DNA of 64,000 nucleotides. It comes from Meghimatium bilineatum (taxonomy: Eukaryota > Mollusca > Gastropoda > Stylommatophora > Philomycidae). Position 1 is the first letter of the stretch, and each line of letters opens with the position of its first letter. Below the pieces are notes generated by a model. The model did not search any database, had not been told where the DNA came from, and saw only the letters and a program-made list of their open reading frames with translations. A program made the translations under genes and the position numbers. Of this stretch, positions 10,052-19,892 are shown in pieces. Where the stretch lies: contig CM067312.1 of the NCBI GenBank assembly GCA_034231615.1, positions 317,501-381,500 on the forward strand, written 5' to 3'.

Positions 10052-11578
10052 ATAATACTCATGTGGAAGACAGGTAATGAAGTCCTACTGGATGACGACT
10101 AACACACTATCACTAGCGGATGTTTACATGAATAAATATGGTACATACAACAAAACAAAACACAGAATATAATCATACAAATGACAATACACAGGACAAA
10201 GTCGACGTTTCGGACCAATAGGCCTTTTTCAAGATACACACATAACATACACACATAAAAATACCACAAGTATAAATGATGCGTGTCCGAGTGAAATATG
10301 GTAGTGAAATATGATGCCGGAAGGATACGACCAGGAAGTACACAAAGACGATAATACAGGTAGAACGAGAGGAACAAAACGATGACGTAAATGGCGGCAC
10401 AAAATGAATAAAAACAACAAAGACCAATCCGACCAAGAACTAAGTGAAAGAGTGGTCGGAATTGAGTCCAAATGGCTTTATGGTACCCAACTCGAAAATG
10501 AGACAATTTTCTAGTACGTACCTAGATCTATCATCGGTGGTGCAGGATCTGATGGCAGTGACTTGAATGTCAAGGGCACCACGGTGGCTGTTGCCGTTGA
10601 AGTGATTGGCCACAGGAGTGGGTGTTCTGTGTTTGATAGCATGCAGGTGGTTACAGAAGCGGTCGTTCAGTCTAAGGCCAGTCTCACCAATATATTGCTT
10701 ACCACAGCGTTTACATATGATCACGTAAATAACATTACGGGATTCACATGTAAAGGCCTCATTGATGGAGAAACTGACCTTGGGAAATGAGATGGAGCGC
10801 ATCTGAACCACATAAGGACATTTGTAGCAATGATAGCATGTGCAACAAACAGTACCAAAATGGTCAGGTGCAGAGGACCTGAGGTGGCTGTGGACCAAGA
10901 TGTCCTTCAGATTTTTGTCGCGCCTATAGGCCACCAGAGGTAAGTTGTAGAAAGCGCCATGGGTGTCAGAATCAGACTGGAGAAGGGAATAATGTTTGAG
11001 CAGAATGCGATGGACAGTCGAGTTATGGGGATGGAAGGTAAGAACCAGTTTAACCCTATTAGAGGAGGAGGAAGAACCCTGGGAATAATTATTCAAGGTA
11101 TCAAGGTGAGATAGCTGGCTTACACGGAGCCAAGCCAATGAAAGAATGCTGTCAGGGAAGGAGCGTCTATGGAAGAACTCAATCATCTCAGAGGATTTGT
11201 TGAGAAAATCGTCATCATCGCTACATAAGCGACGAAGGCAAAGAAGCTGTGAGTAAGGTAGAGAGATGCGACAGGTGAGAGGATGAGAAGAAGTGTAGAG
11301 CAGAAAGCCATGTGCATCAGTAGGTTTGTAGTAGACTGATGTGCTGAGGTAAGGGGGATAAATAGTGACAATGATGTCCAGGAAATGGACAGAGGTGGTG
11401 GAAATGGTAAATGTGAATTTAATAGCGGGGTTGAAATTGTTGATGAAGTTGATGAAGCGAGACAGTTCTGCTTCTGTCATGTCAGTAATACCTATCCCAT
11501 CATCAATGTATCTGTGGAAAAGAGATGGGAATGGGCCATCGTAGGTAGACCAAACTAGATGTTCAAGATGTCCCATGA
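10052..11578 (-). mobile_element. Penelope-like element: RT C-terminal half, Cys linker and GIY-YIG endonuclease
   Basis: One open reverse-strand frame (10440-11576, 378 codons) contains FHRYIDDGIGI (RT motif C with YIDD, residues about 21-31), FLDI (about 68), YYKPTDAHGFLLYTSSHP (about 83-100), a Cys-rich linker with CCTCYHCYKC (about 243-252), and a GIY-YIG nuclease with VIYVIICKRCGKQYIGETG, followed by RLNDRF and H. RT motifs upstream of YIDD are missing (5' truncation at 11578). Downstream is a 3' untranslated region with a small hairpin just before GAAACGTCGAC (10205-10240). It forms the left half of a head-to-head pair. Confidence 0.88.
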
Positions 11579-12237
11579 AAACGCTGTGGTAAGCAATATA
11601 TTGGTGAGACTAGCCTTAGACTGAGCGACCGCTTCTGTAACCATCTGCATGCTATCAAACACAGAACACCCACTCCTGTGGCCAATCACTTCAACGGCAA
11701 TGGCCACCGTGGTGCCCTTGACATTCAAGTCACTGCCAATAGATCCTGCACCACCGATGATAGATTTAGGTACGCCCTAGAAAATTGTCTCATTTTCGAG
11801 TTGGGTACCATCTAGCCATTTGGACTCAAATCCGACCACTCTTTCGCTTAGTTCTCGGTCGGATTGGTCTTTGTTGTTTTTATTCATTTTGTGCCGCCAT
11901 TTACGTCATCGTTTTGTTCCTCTCGTTCTACCTGTATTATCGTCTTTGTGTACTTCCTGGTCGTATCCTTCCGGCATCATATTTCACTACCATATTTCAC
12001 TCGGACATGCATTCATTTCTACTTGTGGTATTTTTATGTGTGTATATTATGTGTTTATCTTGAAAAAGGCCTATTGGTCGGAAACGTCGACTTTGTCCTG
12101 TGTATTGTCATTTGTATATATATATATTCTGTGTTTTGTTTTGTTGTATGTACCATATTTATTCATGTAAACATCCGTCAGTGATAGTGTGTTAGTCGTC
12201 ATCTAGTAGAACTTCATTACCTGTCTTCCACGTGAGT
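11579..12237 (+). mobile_element. Inverted second Penelope copy, 3'-terminal ~660 bp
   Basis: It reads from within the GIY-YIG region (YIGETSLRLSDRFCNHL) to the same 3' terminus as the minus-strand copy, ending in CATTACCTGTCTTCC. The two copies differ at few positions over about 650 bp, and their truncated 5' ends meet at 11578/11579 where both share AAACG. TTCTATTGTT lies at both outer flanks, but this is also part of the surrounding repeat unit, so it is only weak evidence for a target duplication. Confidence 0.88.
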
Positions 12238-12280
12238 ATTATTTTCAATTATGTTCTACTAGCAGTACCACCTTCTATTG

Positions 12281-12890
12281 ATTATACTTCTATTGTTACT
12301 TATTTCTATATAATCTACTAATTCTATTGTTACTTATTTCTATATAATTTACTAATTCTATTGTTACTGATTTCTATATAATCTACTAATTCTATTTTTA
12401 CTTATTTCTATATAATCTACTAATTCTATTGTTACTCATTTCAATATAATCTACTAATCCTATTGTTGCCCGTGTGTTGCCGGGCCAAAAAGGGGAGCAA
12501 AGAATAGCAACTCTGTTTACCTTCACGCATGTCGTAAAAGGCGACTAAGGAGGTTATGGGATGGAGTTGGCTGTCCCATCCCATATAGGGTCAGTGACCC
12601 AAAGCCATGCTGAAGTCGGATGTGTCAGGCCAAAAGGTGCAGATATTGCAGCAATGCTGTAAACCATGACACAACGCATTCCGTTCTCCAGAAAACATCC
12701 TGCTAATTTGCAGGAGTTTGAGAACGAACGCAGAAGAAGATCCTATTGTTACTTTTTTCTATATTATAAACAAATTCTATTTTTACTTATTTCTATATAA
12801 TCTACTAATTATATTGTTACCTATTTCTATATATTATACAAATTCTATTCTTACTTATTTCTATATAATCTACTAATTCCAGGAACTTAA
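12281..12890. repeat. 34-bp minisatellite, right part
   Basis: Same unit as 9961-10051, interrupted by the short element at 12468-12739. Copies resume at 12740 and end near 12880. Confidence 0.8.
12468..12739 (+). mobile_element. Short non-autonomous LINE-derived element with 11-bp target duplication
   Basis: 272 bp of GC-richer sequence with no frame, ending in CAGAAGAAG. ATCCTATTGTT occurs at 12457-12467 and 12740-12750. The AAG-type tail matches the RNase H LINEs at 3.2 and 42.6 kb, and its body resembles LINE leader sequence. Inference: it is mobilised by that LINE family. Confidence 0.7.
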
Positions 12891-12894
12891 AAGA

Positions 12895-14971
12895 AGCTGC
12901 CTTGTATATTTTACATTCAGTCATCACACAGTGCTTGTATATCTTACATTCAGTCATAACACAGTGGTTGTATATCTTACATTCAGTCATAACACAGTGG
13001 TTGTATATCTTACATTCAGTCATAACACAGTGGTTGTATATCTTACATTCAGTCATCACACAGTGCTTGTATATCTTACATTCAGTCATAACACAGTGGT
13101 TGTATATCTTACATTCAGTCATAACACAGTGGTTGTATATCTTACATTCAGTCATAACACAGTGGTTGTATATCTTACATTCAGTCATAACACAGTGGTT
13201 GTATATCTTACATTCAGTCATAACACAGTGGTTGTATATCTTACATTCAGTCATAACACCGTGATCATATATCTTACATTCAGTTATCACACAGTGATCA
13301 TATATCTTACATTCAGTTATCACACCCCCATCGAGGCCAGAACCTTGAAGTGGTGATGGGGCTTAGTTCAGCCATCAGAGGCTGGAAACTAAGACTGGTT
13401 GGGCACTCCCACTCGAGCAGGACCATAGTCCGGCCCAAGTAAGCAGAGTGCTGAAGACGGAGGCAACCAGCCAAAAGGCGCACAGATAATCAGGTTGCCA
13501 TGCATAAAACACAAATATTGGCCAGAGGAAACAACACTGGAATCAAACTTCTATGGGACACTGTATGAACTACAAAAGACAGTGAGTTTTATTAAGGAGA
13601 CAGAATTGCAGATATAGACATGTTTCAAGTGAATGAAAGAAGAAGAAGAAGTTATCACACAGTACACAGTGGTTGTATATCTTACATTCAGTCATAACGC
13701 AGTGAGTCATAATGCAGTGGTTGTATATCTTAATTTCAGTCAGAACACAGTGGTTGTATATCTTACATCATCACACATCGCTTGTATATCTTACATTCAG
13801 TCATTACACATTTGTCGTATATCCTACATTCAGTCATCACACAGTGGTTGTATATCTTACATTCAATCATCACAAGTGGTTGTATATCTTATATTCAGTC
13901 ATTACACAGTGGTTGTATATCTTATATCTTCACACTGTATATCTTACATCATCACACAGGGTTATATTATTTTATTTAGTCATTGCACAGTAGTTGTATA
14001 TTTTATATCATCACACAGTATGTGCTTATATTGCATCATCACACAGTGATTGTATATCTTACATCATCACACAGTGATTGTATATCTTACATCATCACAC
14101 AGTGATTGTATATCTTACATCATCACACAGTGATTGTATATCTTACAACATCACACAGTGATTGTATATCTTACATCATCACACAGAAGTTGTATATCTT
14201 ACAACATCACACAGTGATTGTATATCTTACATCATCACACAGTGATTGTATATCTTACAACATCACACAGTGATTGTATATCTTACATCATCACACAGAA
14301 GTTGTATATCTTACAACATCACACAGAAGTTGTATATCTTACATCATCACACAGAAGTTGTATATCTTACATCATCACACAGAAGTTGTATATCTTACAA
14401 CATCACACAGTGAGTGTATATCTTACATCATCACACAGAAGTTGTATATCTTACATCATCACACAGTGATTGTATATCTTACATCATCACACAGAAGTTG
14501 TATATCTTACATCATCACACAGTGATTGTATATCTTACATCATCACACAGTGATTGTATATCTTACAACATCACACAGTGATTGTATATCTTACAACATC
14601 ACACAGTGATTGTATATCTTACAACATCACACAGTGATTGTATATCTTACATCATCACACAGTGATTGTATATCTTACATCATCACACAGAAGTTGTATA
14701 TCTTGCATTCAGTTACTACTCAGTGATTGCATATCTTACATTCAGTCATCACACAGTAATTGTATATCTTACATTCAGTCATCACACTGTGACTGTATAT
14801 TGTATATTAAGTAATCACGTATTGGTTGTATATCTTACATCATCACGCAGTGGTTGTATGTCATACATTCAGTCCACATGTACTTTTGTATATCTTACTT
14901 TCAGTCTACATGTACTGTTATATATCATACATTAAGCCAACTGTACTGTGATATATCATAGATGCAGTCTA
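12895..14971. repeat. 33-bp minisatellite whose unit contains an acceptor-like site
   Basis: A unit with TTGTATATCTTACATTCAG and TCATAACACAGTGG (33 bp) is perfect for many copies at 12931-13260. A shorter derivative with TTACATCATCACACAG fills 14040-14700. It is interrupted at 13326-13649. Because 33 is a multiple of three, long open frames occur on both strands; these are artefacts. TATATCTTACATTCAG|T resembles the true acceptor of the next exon (TATATCCTACAATTAG|G at 15359). Confidence 0.9.
13326..13649 (+). mobile_element. LINE deletion derivative (leader joined to ORF2 end) with 11-bp target duplication
   Basis: 324 bp flanked by AGTTATCACAC (13315-13325 and 13650-13660). The first ~180 bp resemble the LINE leader at 42.6-43.2 kb. 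The rest is the end of the RNase H-LINE ORF2 (ending TVSFIKETELQI, as at 3241) plus the AAG-type tail. Everything between is missing, as in a non-autonomous element that keeps the 5' leader and the 3' end. Confidence 0.8.
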
Positions 14972-15155
14972 AAAAAAAGGTTTTAAAAGCTGTAGAAGAA
15001 TAACTTCACTGTACTTGGTTTCCCATATGTACTCCGTCCCTCTCAGTGAAGTGGCCTGCAGAGAGTACCACTCATAGCACATAACTCTGTAGCTTCAAGT
15101 GATAATCCACAGGAATCTGAAAAAAATTCACCTTATAAACAAGACGACATGAGCC

Positions 15156-15166
15156 GGATTCTAACC
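15156..15166 (-). promoter_or_regulatory. RNA polymerase III B box of the SINE
   Basis: GGTTAGAATCC on the reverse strand, compared with the consensus GGTTCGANTCC. It lies about 34 bp downstream of the A box, the normal spacing for a tRNA-type promoter. Confidence 0.7.
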
Positions 15167-15199
15167 CATGAATTCTTGAACACAAGGCGAACAGCTTAA

Positions 15200-15210
15200 C
15201 CACTACACCA
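15200..15210 (-). promoter_or_regulatory. RNA polymerase III A box of the SINE
   Basis: TGGTGTAGTGG on the reverse strand fits the A-box consensus TRGYNNARNNG, about 12 bp into the element. Confidence 0.7.
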
Positions 15211-15233
15211 GGGAGATCCCCAGATGCAGTCTA

Positions 15234-15359
15234 CATTTAGTTACTGTCTACATGTACTGTTACATATCTTAAATTCTGTCTATATGTACTATGATATATC
15301 ATACATATATATCATACATTCTGTTATACAACATGTACTGTTATATATCCTACAATTAG
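15234..15359. repeat. Last units of the acceptor-like minisatellite, merging into the exon B acceptor
   Basis: Units of ACATGTACTGTTATATATCWTA-type sequence continue right up to the splice acceptor. The final unit supplies TATATCCTACAATTAG|G, the actual 3' splice site. Confidence 0.75.
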
Positions 15360-15521
15360 GCAGTGCTGCTGATGTATGTGACCTCAGATTTCAAGATATA
15401 GTACTTTCAGTGAACCAGACCGATGTGTCTGCCATGTCTGCTACTCAAGTTGGTGAAATTATTACTCAAGCAGTTTGTGCAGGTTATTTAGAAATTCAAG
15501 TCTGGCGGCAATGTGGAGAAG
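15360..15521 (+). CDS. Exon B: second half of the PDZ domain
   Basis: Phase 1 in, phase 1 out. It completes a Gly codon and continues SAADVCDLRFQDIVLSVNQ, the PDZ beta C to beta D region (small residue, Asp-Ile-Val-Leu, Asn), then an alpha-2 helix (ATQVGEIITQAV) and the last strand YLEIQVWR. The pattern Gly-Ser-x-Ala ... Asp-x-Ile ... Asn ... Gly-x-Leu ... Val-x-Arg is close to LMO7-type PDZ domains as I recall them. The donor is GAAG|GTAAAC at 15521/15522. Confidence 0.8.
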
Positions 15522-15528
15522 GTAAACT

Positions 15529-15835
15529 CATCTGTGTGTGTATGTGAATATATATTGTGTGAATGTGAGTCTTTATCTATGTACCTGTATGGATGTGAAT
15601 CTCTCTGTGTACATGTGTGTATGTGAATCTGTCTGTGTGCATGTGTGTCTGGTCTGTGTGCAAATCTCTCTGTGTATATGTGTGTCTGTGTATGTGAATC
15701 TCTCTGTGTGTCTGTTAATCTATCTGTGTACATGTTTGTGTGTATATGAATCTCTATCTGTGTACATGTGTGTCTGAATCTCTCTCTGTGTACATGTATG
15801 TATGTGAATCTCTATGTACATGTGTGTCTGGGTTA
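15529..15835. repeat. TGTG-rich minisatellite starting seven bases after a splice donor
   Basis: Irregular copies of GTGTATGTGAATCTCTCTG with a TGTACATG segment, starting at donor position +8. No exon bases are included. Confidence 0.8.
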
Positions 15836-16150
15836 ATGCATGCATATTCATGCAATATTTTAAAAATGTGTGCGTTTGAATGTCTGTGTGTATGTGTGCA
15901 CATGTTTGATTCTGACTAAAAATGATCTGATGTTTTCTGATATGTTGCTAGTATTATCAAATTTGTGTGTGTGTGTGAATGTGATCAAACTTTCTCTGAT
16001 CTATCATAATTTACAGTCTCTTAACAATTTCTGTGTGCAGAGTGATCAGAATTTGGGCAGATGCAGAACTTCATGTTGAAATAATTTTCTTGAAGATCTT
16101 TATAGATCCACATTCACGAGTTGCATATTATGTCACCATCCAGTACAAGA
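15836..16150. other. Intron 2 spacer, no gene recognised
   Basis: T-rich sequence. An open frame at 16033-16254 has an acceptor-like TGTGTGCAG ahead of it but runs into the next array and shows no family resemblance. Confidence 0.4.
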
Positions 16151-16525
16151 CCTTGGTCACTGATACAGTTTCTATAGTCTTGCTGCTTGTAGTCACTGAT
16201 ACAGTTTCTATAGTCTTGTTGCTTGTAGTCACTGATACAGTGTCTATAGTCTAGCTGCTTGTAGTCACTGATACAGTGTCTATAGTCTAGCTGCTTGTAG
16301 TCACTGATACAGTTTCTATAGTCTTGCTGCTTGTAGTCACTGATACAGTTTCTATAGTCTAGCTGCTTGTAGTCACTGATACAGTTTCTATAGTCTTGCT
16401 GCTTGTAGTCACTGATACAGTGTCTATAGTCTTGCTGCTTGTAGTCACTGATACAGTGTCTATAGTCTAGCTGCTTGTAGTCACTGATACAGTGTCTATA
16501 GTCTTGCTGCTTGTAGTCACAACAA
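16151..16525. repeat. 36-bp minisatellite, about 10 copies
   Basis: Unit with AGTCACTGATACAGTTTCTA and TAGTCTTGCTGCTTGT, with T/G and T/A variants mixed. The multiple-of-three length creates a spurious reverse frame at 16114-16590. Confidence 0.9.
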
Positions 16526-16579
16526 AAGCTGCATTCTCCTCTAGAATTGTTCTGCATACACAGTGTGTTGTTAACTTGC

Positions 16580-17695
16580 AAGTACCACATATATGTCTAA
16601 CAACAGATTTGTAGTGTATATAATCATGTCACCACATATATGTCTAACAATAGATCCATAGTGTATATAATCATGTCACCACATATATATATATGTCTAA
16701 CAACAGATCCATAGTGTATATAATCATGTCACCACATATATGTCTAACAACAGATCCATAGTGTATATAATCATGTCACCACATATATGTCTAACAACAG
16801 ATCCATAGTGTATATAATCATTTCACCACATATATGTCTAACAACAGATCCATAGTGTATATAATCATGTCACCACATATATGTCTAACAACAGATCCAT
16901 AGTGTATATAATCATGTCACCACATATATGTCTAACAATAGATCCCTAGTGTATATAATCATGTCACCACATATATGTCTAACAACAGATCCATAGTGTA
17001 TATAATCATGTCACCACATATATATATATGTCTAACAACAGATCCATAGTGTATATAATCATGTCACCACATATATGTCTAACAACAGATCCATAGTGTA
17101 TATAATCATGTCACCACATATATGTCTAACAACAGATCCATAGTGTATATAATCATGTCACCACATATATGTCTAACAACAGATCCATAGTGTATATAAT
17201 CATGTCACCACATATATGTCTAACAACAGATCCATAGTGTATATAATCATGTCACCACATATATGTTTAACAACAGATCCATAGTGTATATAATCATGTC
17301 ACCACATATATGTCTAACAATAGATCCATAGTGTATATAATCATGTCACCACATATATATATGTCTAACAATAGATCCATAGTGTACATAATCATGTCAC
17401 CACATATATGTCTAACAACAGATCCATAGTGTATATAATCATGTCACCACATATATATATATATGTCTAACAACAGATCTGTAGTGTATATAATCATGTC
17501 ACCACATATATGTCTAACAACAGATCTGTAGTGTATATAATCATGTCACCACATATATGTCTAACAATAGATCCATAGTGTATATAATCATGTCACCACA
17601 TATATGTCTAACAACAGATCTGTAGTGTATATAATCATGTCACCACATATATATATATGTCTAACAACAGATCCATAGTGTATATAATCATGTCA
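16580..17695. repeat. ~46-bp minisatellite, about 23 copies
   Basis: Unit with CACCACATATATGTCTAACA, ACAGATCCATAGTGTATATA and ATCATGT. Some units carry an expanded ATATATAT tract inside, so a dinucleotide slip is nested in the minisatellite. Confidence 0.92.
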
Positions 17696-18340
17696 TCTTC
17701 CCTGGAATTCCCACTTACTAATGACTGCACCTCAGAATCAGCAGCAATAGAATGATGATGATGATATCCCTTTAGCTGTGAAAAGGTAGTTCTTTATAGT
17801 CAATAGAATTTAAACAAAGCATAGATCATCCTCGTTTGAATAACTGAAGGACACTTAAACGCATGTTTGTGTTGGGGGGCATGTTATGTATGTATATTCA
17901 GTCCCAAAAGGAAAGTTATCCAGTGTGGCAGTATCCAAAGATCATCACATACTGCGATAAACATAGCATATATAGATCTGGGTCAACCAGTTCATCATTC
18001 TTCTGTCAGATCAGTTGGCCCATCTGCAGTGATGGCACACCTAGCATTTCCCGCTGCCCAGGAATCTACAGAAAAAGAAGAAATATGCCATTTGCTGACC
18101 AAGATTCAGTAAAATACTCATAATTAGGTGACCATTGAGCCAAAACTCATTATTTTTGTTTGTTCTGTGCACAGATGGTGTGGCTTTTCATAAATTAAAC
18201 CAACCTTGGTGATAAATTAAATAATATAGTATTTTTCCTTCTTTGTGTTTGAAAATTTTGTATTTTTGTAGTTGTTTTTGTTAAAGGAGCACAATAATTA
18301 AGTTATTAACCTACAACATATCTTCCAATTATAAAACTGC
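17696..18340. other. Spacer with one unrecognised open frame
   Basis: A GATGATGATGATG tract at 17755 looks like an RTE-type tail, but no RTE coding sequence adjoins it. Two overlapping frames at 17863-18123 (up to 86 codons) have somewhat protein-like composition. I recognise no family, and they lack splice sites in phase with the host gene. Confidence 0.35.
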
Positions 18341-18525
18341 ACATAAACATAGCTTCATATAAACAAGACTTCACATAAACATAGCTTTATGTAAACAAGA
18401 CTTCACATAAACATAGCTTTATGTAAACAAGACTTCACATAAACATAGCTTCATATAAACATAGCTTTATATAAACAAGATTTCACATAAACATAACTTC
18501 ATATAAACAAGACTTCACGTAAACA
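18341..18525. repeat. Short minisatellite, unit about 30 bp
   Basis: About six copies of ACAAGACTTCACATAAACAT with an AGCTTTATATAA segment. Confidence 0.8.
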
Positions 18526-18679
18526 ATAACATCAATGTTGAGACAATGCTTCCAAACTTAAGTATAATGCACATGTCATGTAAGTGTTAAGAGTTAAGCT
18601 TACATGTTTGGTAGTTTGTTAAACTCCCATGTTAACTGGTAAACACTACTGATTATTTTTGTTGTATTTTAATTTTTAG

Positions 18680-18771
18680 AAGATTTTGATGATCTGACCT
18701 CCAGCAGTGATGAGGAAGTGAACACTGTCAGCTCATCAAGAGATCAAAAATATCTGATACAGGAAGTCAAG
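18680..18771 (+). CDS. Exon C: acidic/serine linker after the PDZ
   Basis: Acceptor TTTTTAG|AA, phase 1 in, phase 0 out. Thirty-one residues rich in Asp, Glu and Ser (EDFDDLTSSSDEEVN at its start), ending in IQEVK. It looks like a disordered linker, possibly phosphorylated given the Ser-Ser-Ser-Asp-Glu-Glu stretch (CK2-type context; inference). Donor CAAG|GTTAGC. Confidence 0.7.
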
Positions 18772-18817
18772 GTTAGCAGGAACATGTCTGTTCAATTCAC
18801 ACAAAATTAGGAACTGT

Positions 18818-19040
18818 CATAAAATATCAAATTGACATATGCTATATAGTTTTTTCATAAAATAACAAAATGACATCTGCTATATAGTTTTTTTCACATA
18901 AAAACTTGGTTTTATTCTCTACCACCTATAACTCTTTATCTCTGACAAGCCACTAAAACAGCAGATCCCTTCTGCTGGCAAGCCACCAAAACAGCAAGTT
19001 GAGCAGATCCCCTCTGATGGCAAGCTACTAAAACCACTTT
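18818..19040. repeat. Two low-copy direct repeats near the exon C donor
   Basis: Two copies of a ~40-bp unit (CATAAAATATCAAATTGACA and the TGCTATATAGTTTTTT segment), followed by three copies of a CAGCAGATCCCTTCTG-type unit. Confidence 0.65.
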
Positions 19041-19149
19041 TAAAGTTAATTCTAAATATATTACAGAAGAGCAGGAAACCCATACAATGATTAAGAGTTA
19101 AAAATTAAATTGTACATACATCCTAATTTACATATATGATTGAAAGGTG

Positions 19150-19882
19150 ATGATGATGATGTCTCTCCTTTGCAAGCGAAGATGAGCATGGCATAAGAAA
19201 AAAACAATGTGGTGAAGAAGTAGAAATAACAAAACATTTGTGAATGTCTAATTTGGTTTGGGTTTGTGGGTTCATAGATGCCCGTTAAGTCTTTCTTGTG
19301 CCAGGAAAGTTCTACTGCAGTGCATGCAGGAGTGCAGAGTGTCCATAGTAAGAGAGTTTTCCGCTTCCGTCACTTGTAAATTGCCTACAGTGTTCTCTCT
19401 TTTTCAAATTTAGTGATGCCAGCAGTGATGTGGGTGTACCAAGCTGAGTGATCAAGGGCTGTAGTCTCCCAGAAGCTAGGATTGATGCTGCAGTGCTTTA
19501 GAGTGTTCTTTATGTGATCAATAAAGCACTTTTACTACCCTCCGCTTGAACGTTTACCATCGACCAACTCCCCATTCAAGGGCTGTAGTCTCTCAGGAGC
19601 TAGGATCGATGTTGCAGTGCTTAAGAGAGTTCTTTAGGTGATCCTTGTAGCGCTTTTTCTACCCTCCGCCTGAACATTTACCATTGCACAGCTCCTCATA
19701 GAACAATCTCTTTGGAAGGCATTTATCTGATATGCGGACAATGTGACCATTCCAGTGGTGTTGGGACCTAGTCAACAGGGCATGGATGCTTTGCACATGG
19801 GACTTTTGAAGGATTTCCATATCTGGTACTCGATCGTGCCAACGTACTCCCATGAGGTTTCTTAGGCACCTAGGTGGAAAGA
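19150..19882 (-). mobile_element. Finger-type LINE family C, 3' part, interrupted by an RTE element
   Basis: The reverse strand reads the C-terminal domain of a finger-type LINE (SSGG-basic-FxDHxKxxLKHCSIxPSxWETT) with a GATGATGATGATG tail at 19150-19163. A stretch of about 125 bp of this domain is duplicated in tandem (19440-19570 and 19571-19700). The element continues beyond the inserted RTE at 21696-21755, so both pieces are one copy. Confidence 0.7.
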
Positions 19883-19892
19883 GTTGAGCTGT

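Larger units (their letters stand above)
14972..15221 (-). mobile_element. tRNA-headed SINE, apparently full length, 12-bp target duplication
   Basis: Reverse strand: a head with A box TGGTGTAGTGG (15200-15210) and B box GGTTAGAATCC (15156-15166), a central domain with TTATCACTTGAAGCTACAG, and an oligo-T end at 14972. AGATGCAGTCTA is duplicated at 14960-14971 and 15222-15233. Length is 250 bp. Copies of the same family lie at 51848 and 55238. Confidence 0.88.

Noticed and set aside
10099..10506. Pyrimidine-rich frames of 80-135 codons (and the matching ones at 11785-12184)
   Set aside because: They lie in the 3' untranslated region of the two Penelope copies, overlap one another in all three frames and encode no recognisable domain.
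12817..13356. Long open frames of 120-168 codons on both strands
   Set aside because: The minisatellite unit is 33 bp, a multiple of three, so any stop-free unit gives a long frame in several phases. The translation is one 11-residue word repeated.
15156..15210. A tRNA gene
   Set aside because: A and B boxes are present, but the rest does not fold as a cloverleaf, and the sequence is the head of a 250-bp SINE with a target duplication.
16033..16254. A possible extra exon after the acceptor-like TGTGTGCAG at 16031-16040
   Set aside because: The frame runs straight into a minisatellite, has no donor in suitable phase, and exons B and C already join in phase without it.
16580..17695. Regularly spaced repeats resembling a CRISPR array
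   Set aside because: Whole units are conserved with no unique spacers, no cas genes, and the context is a spliced eukaryotic gene.
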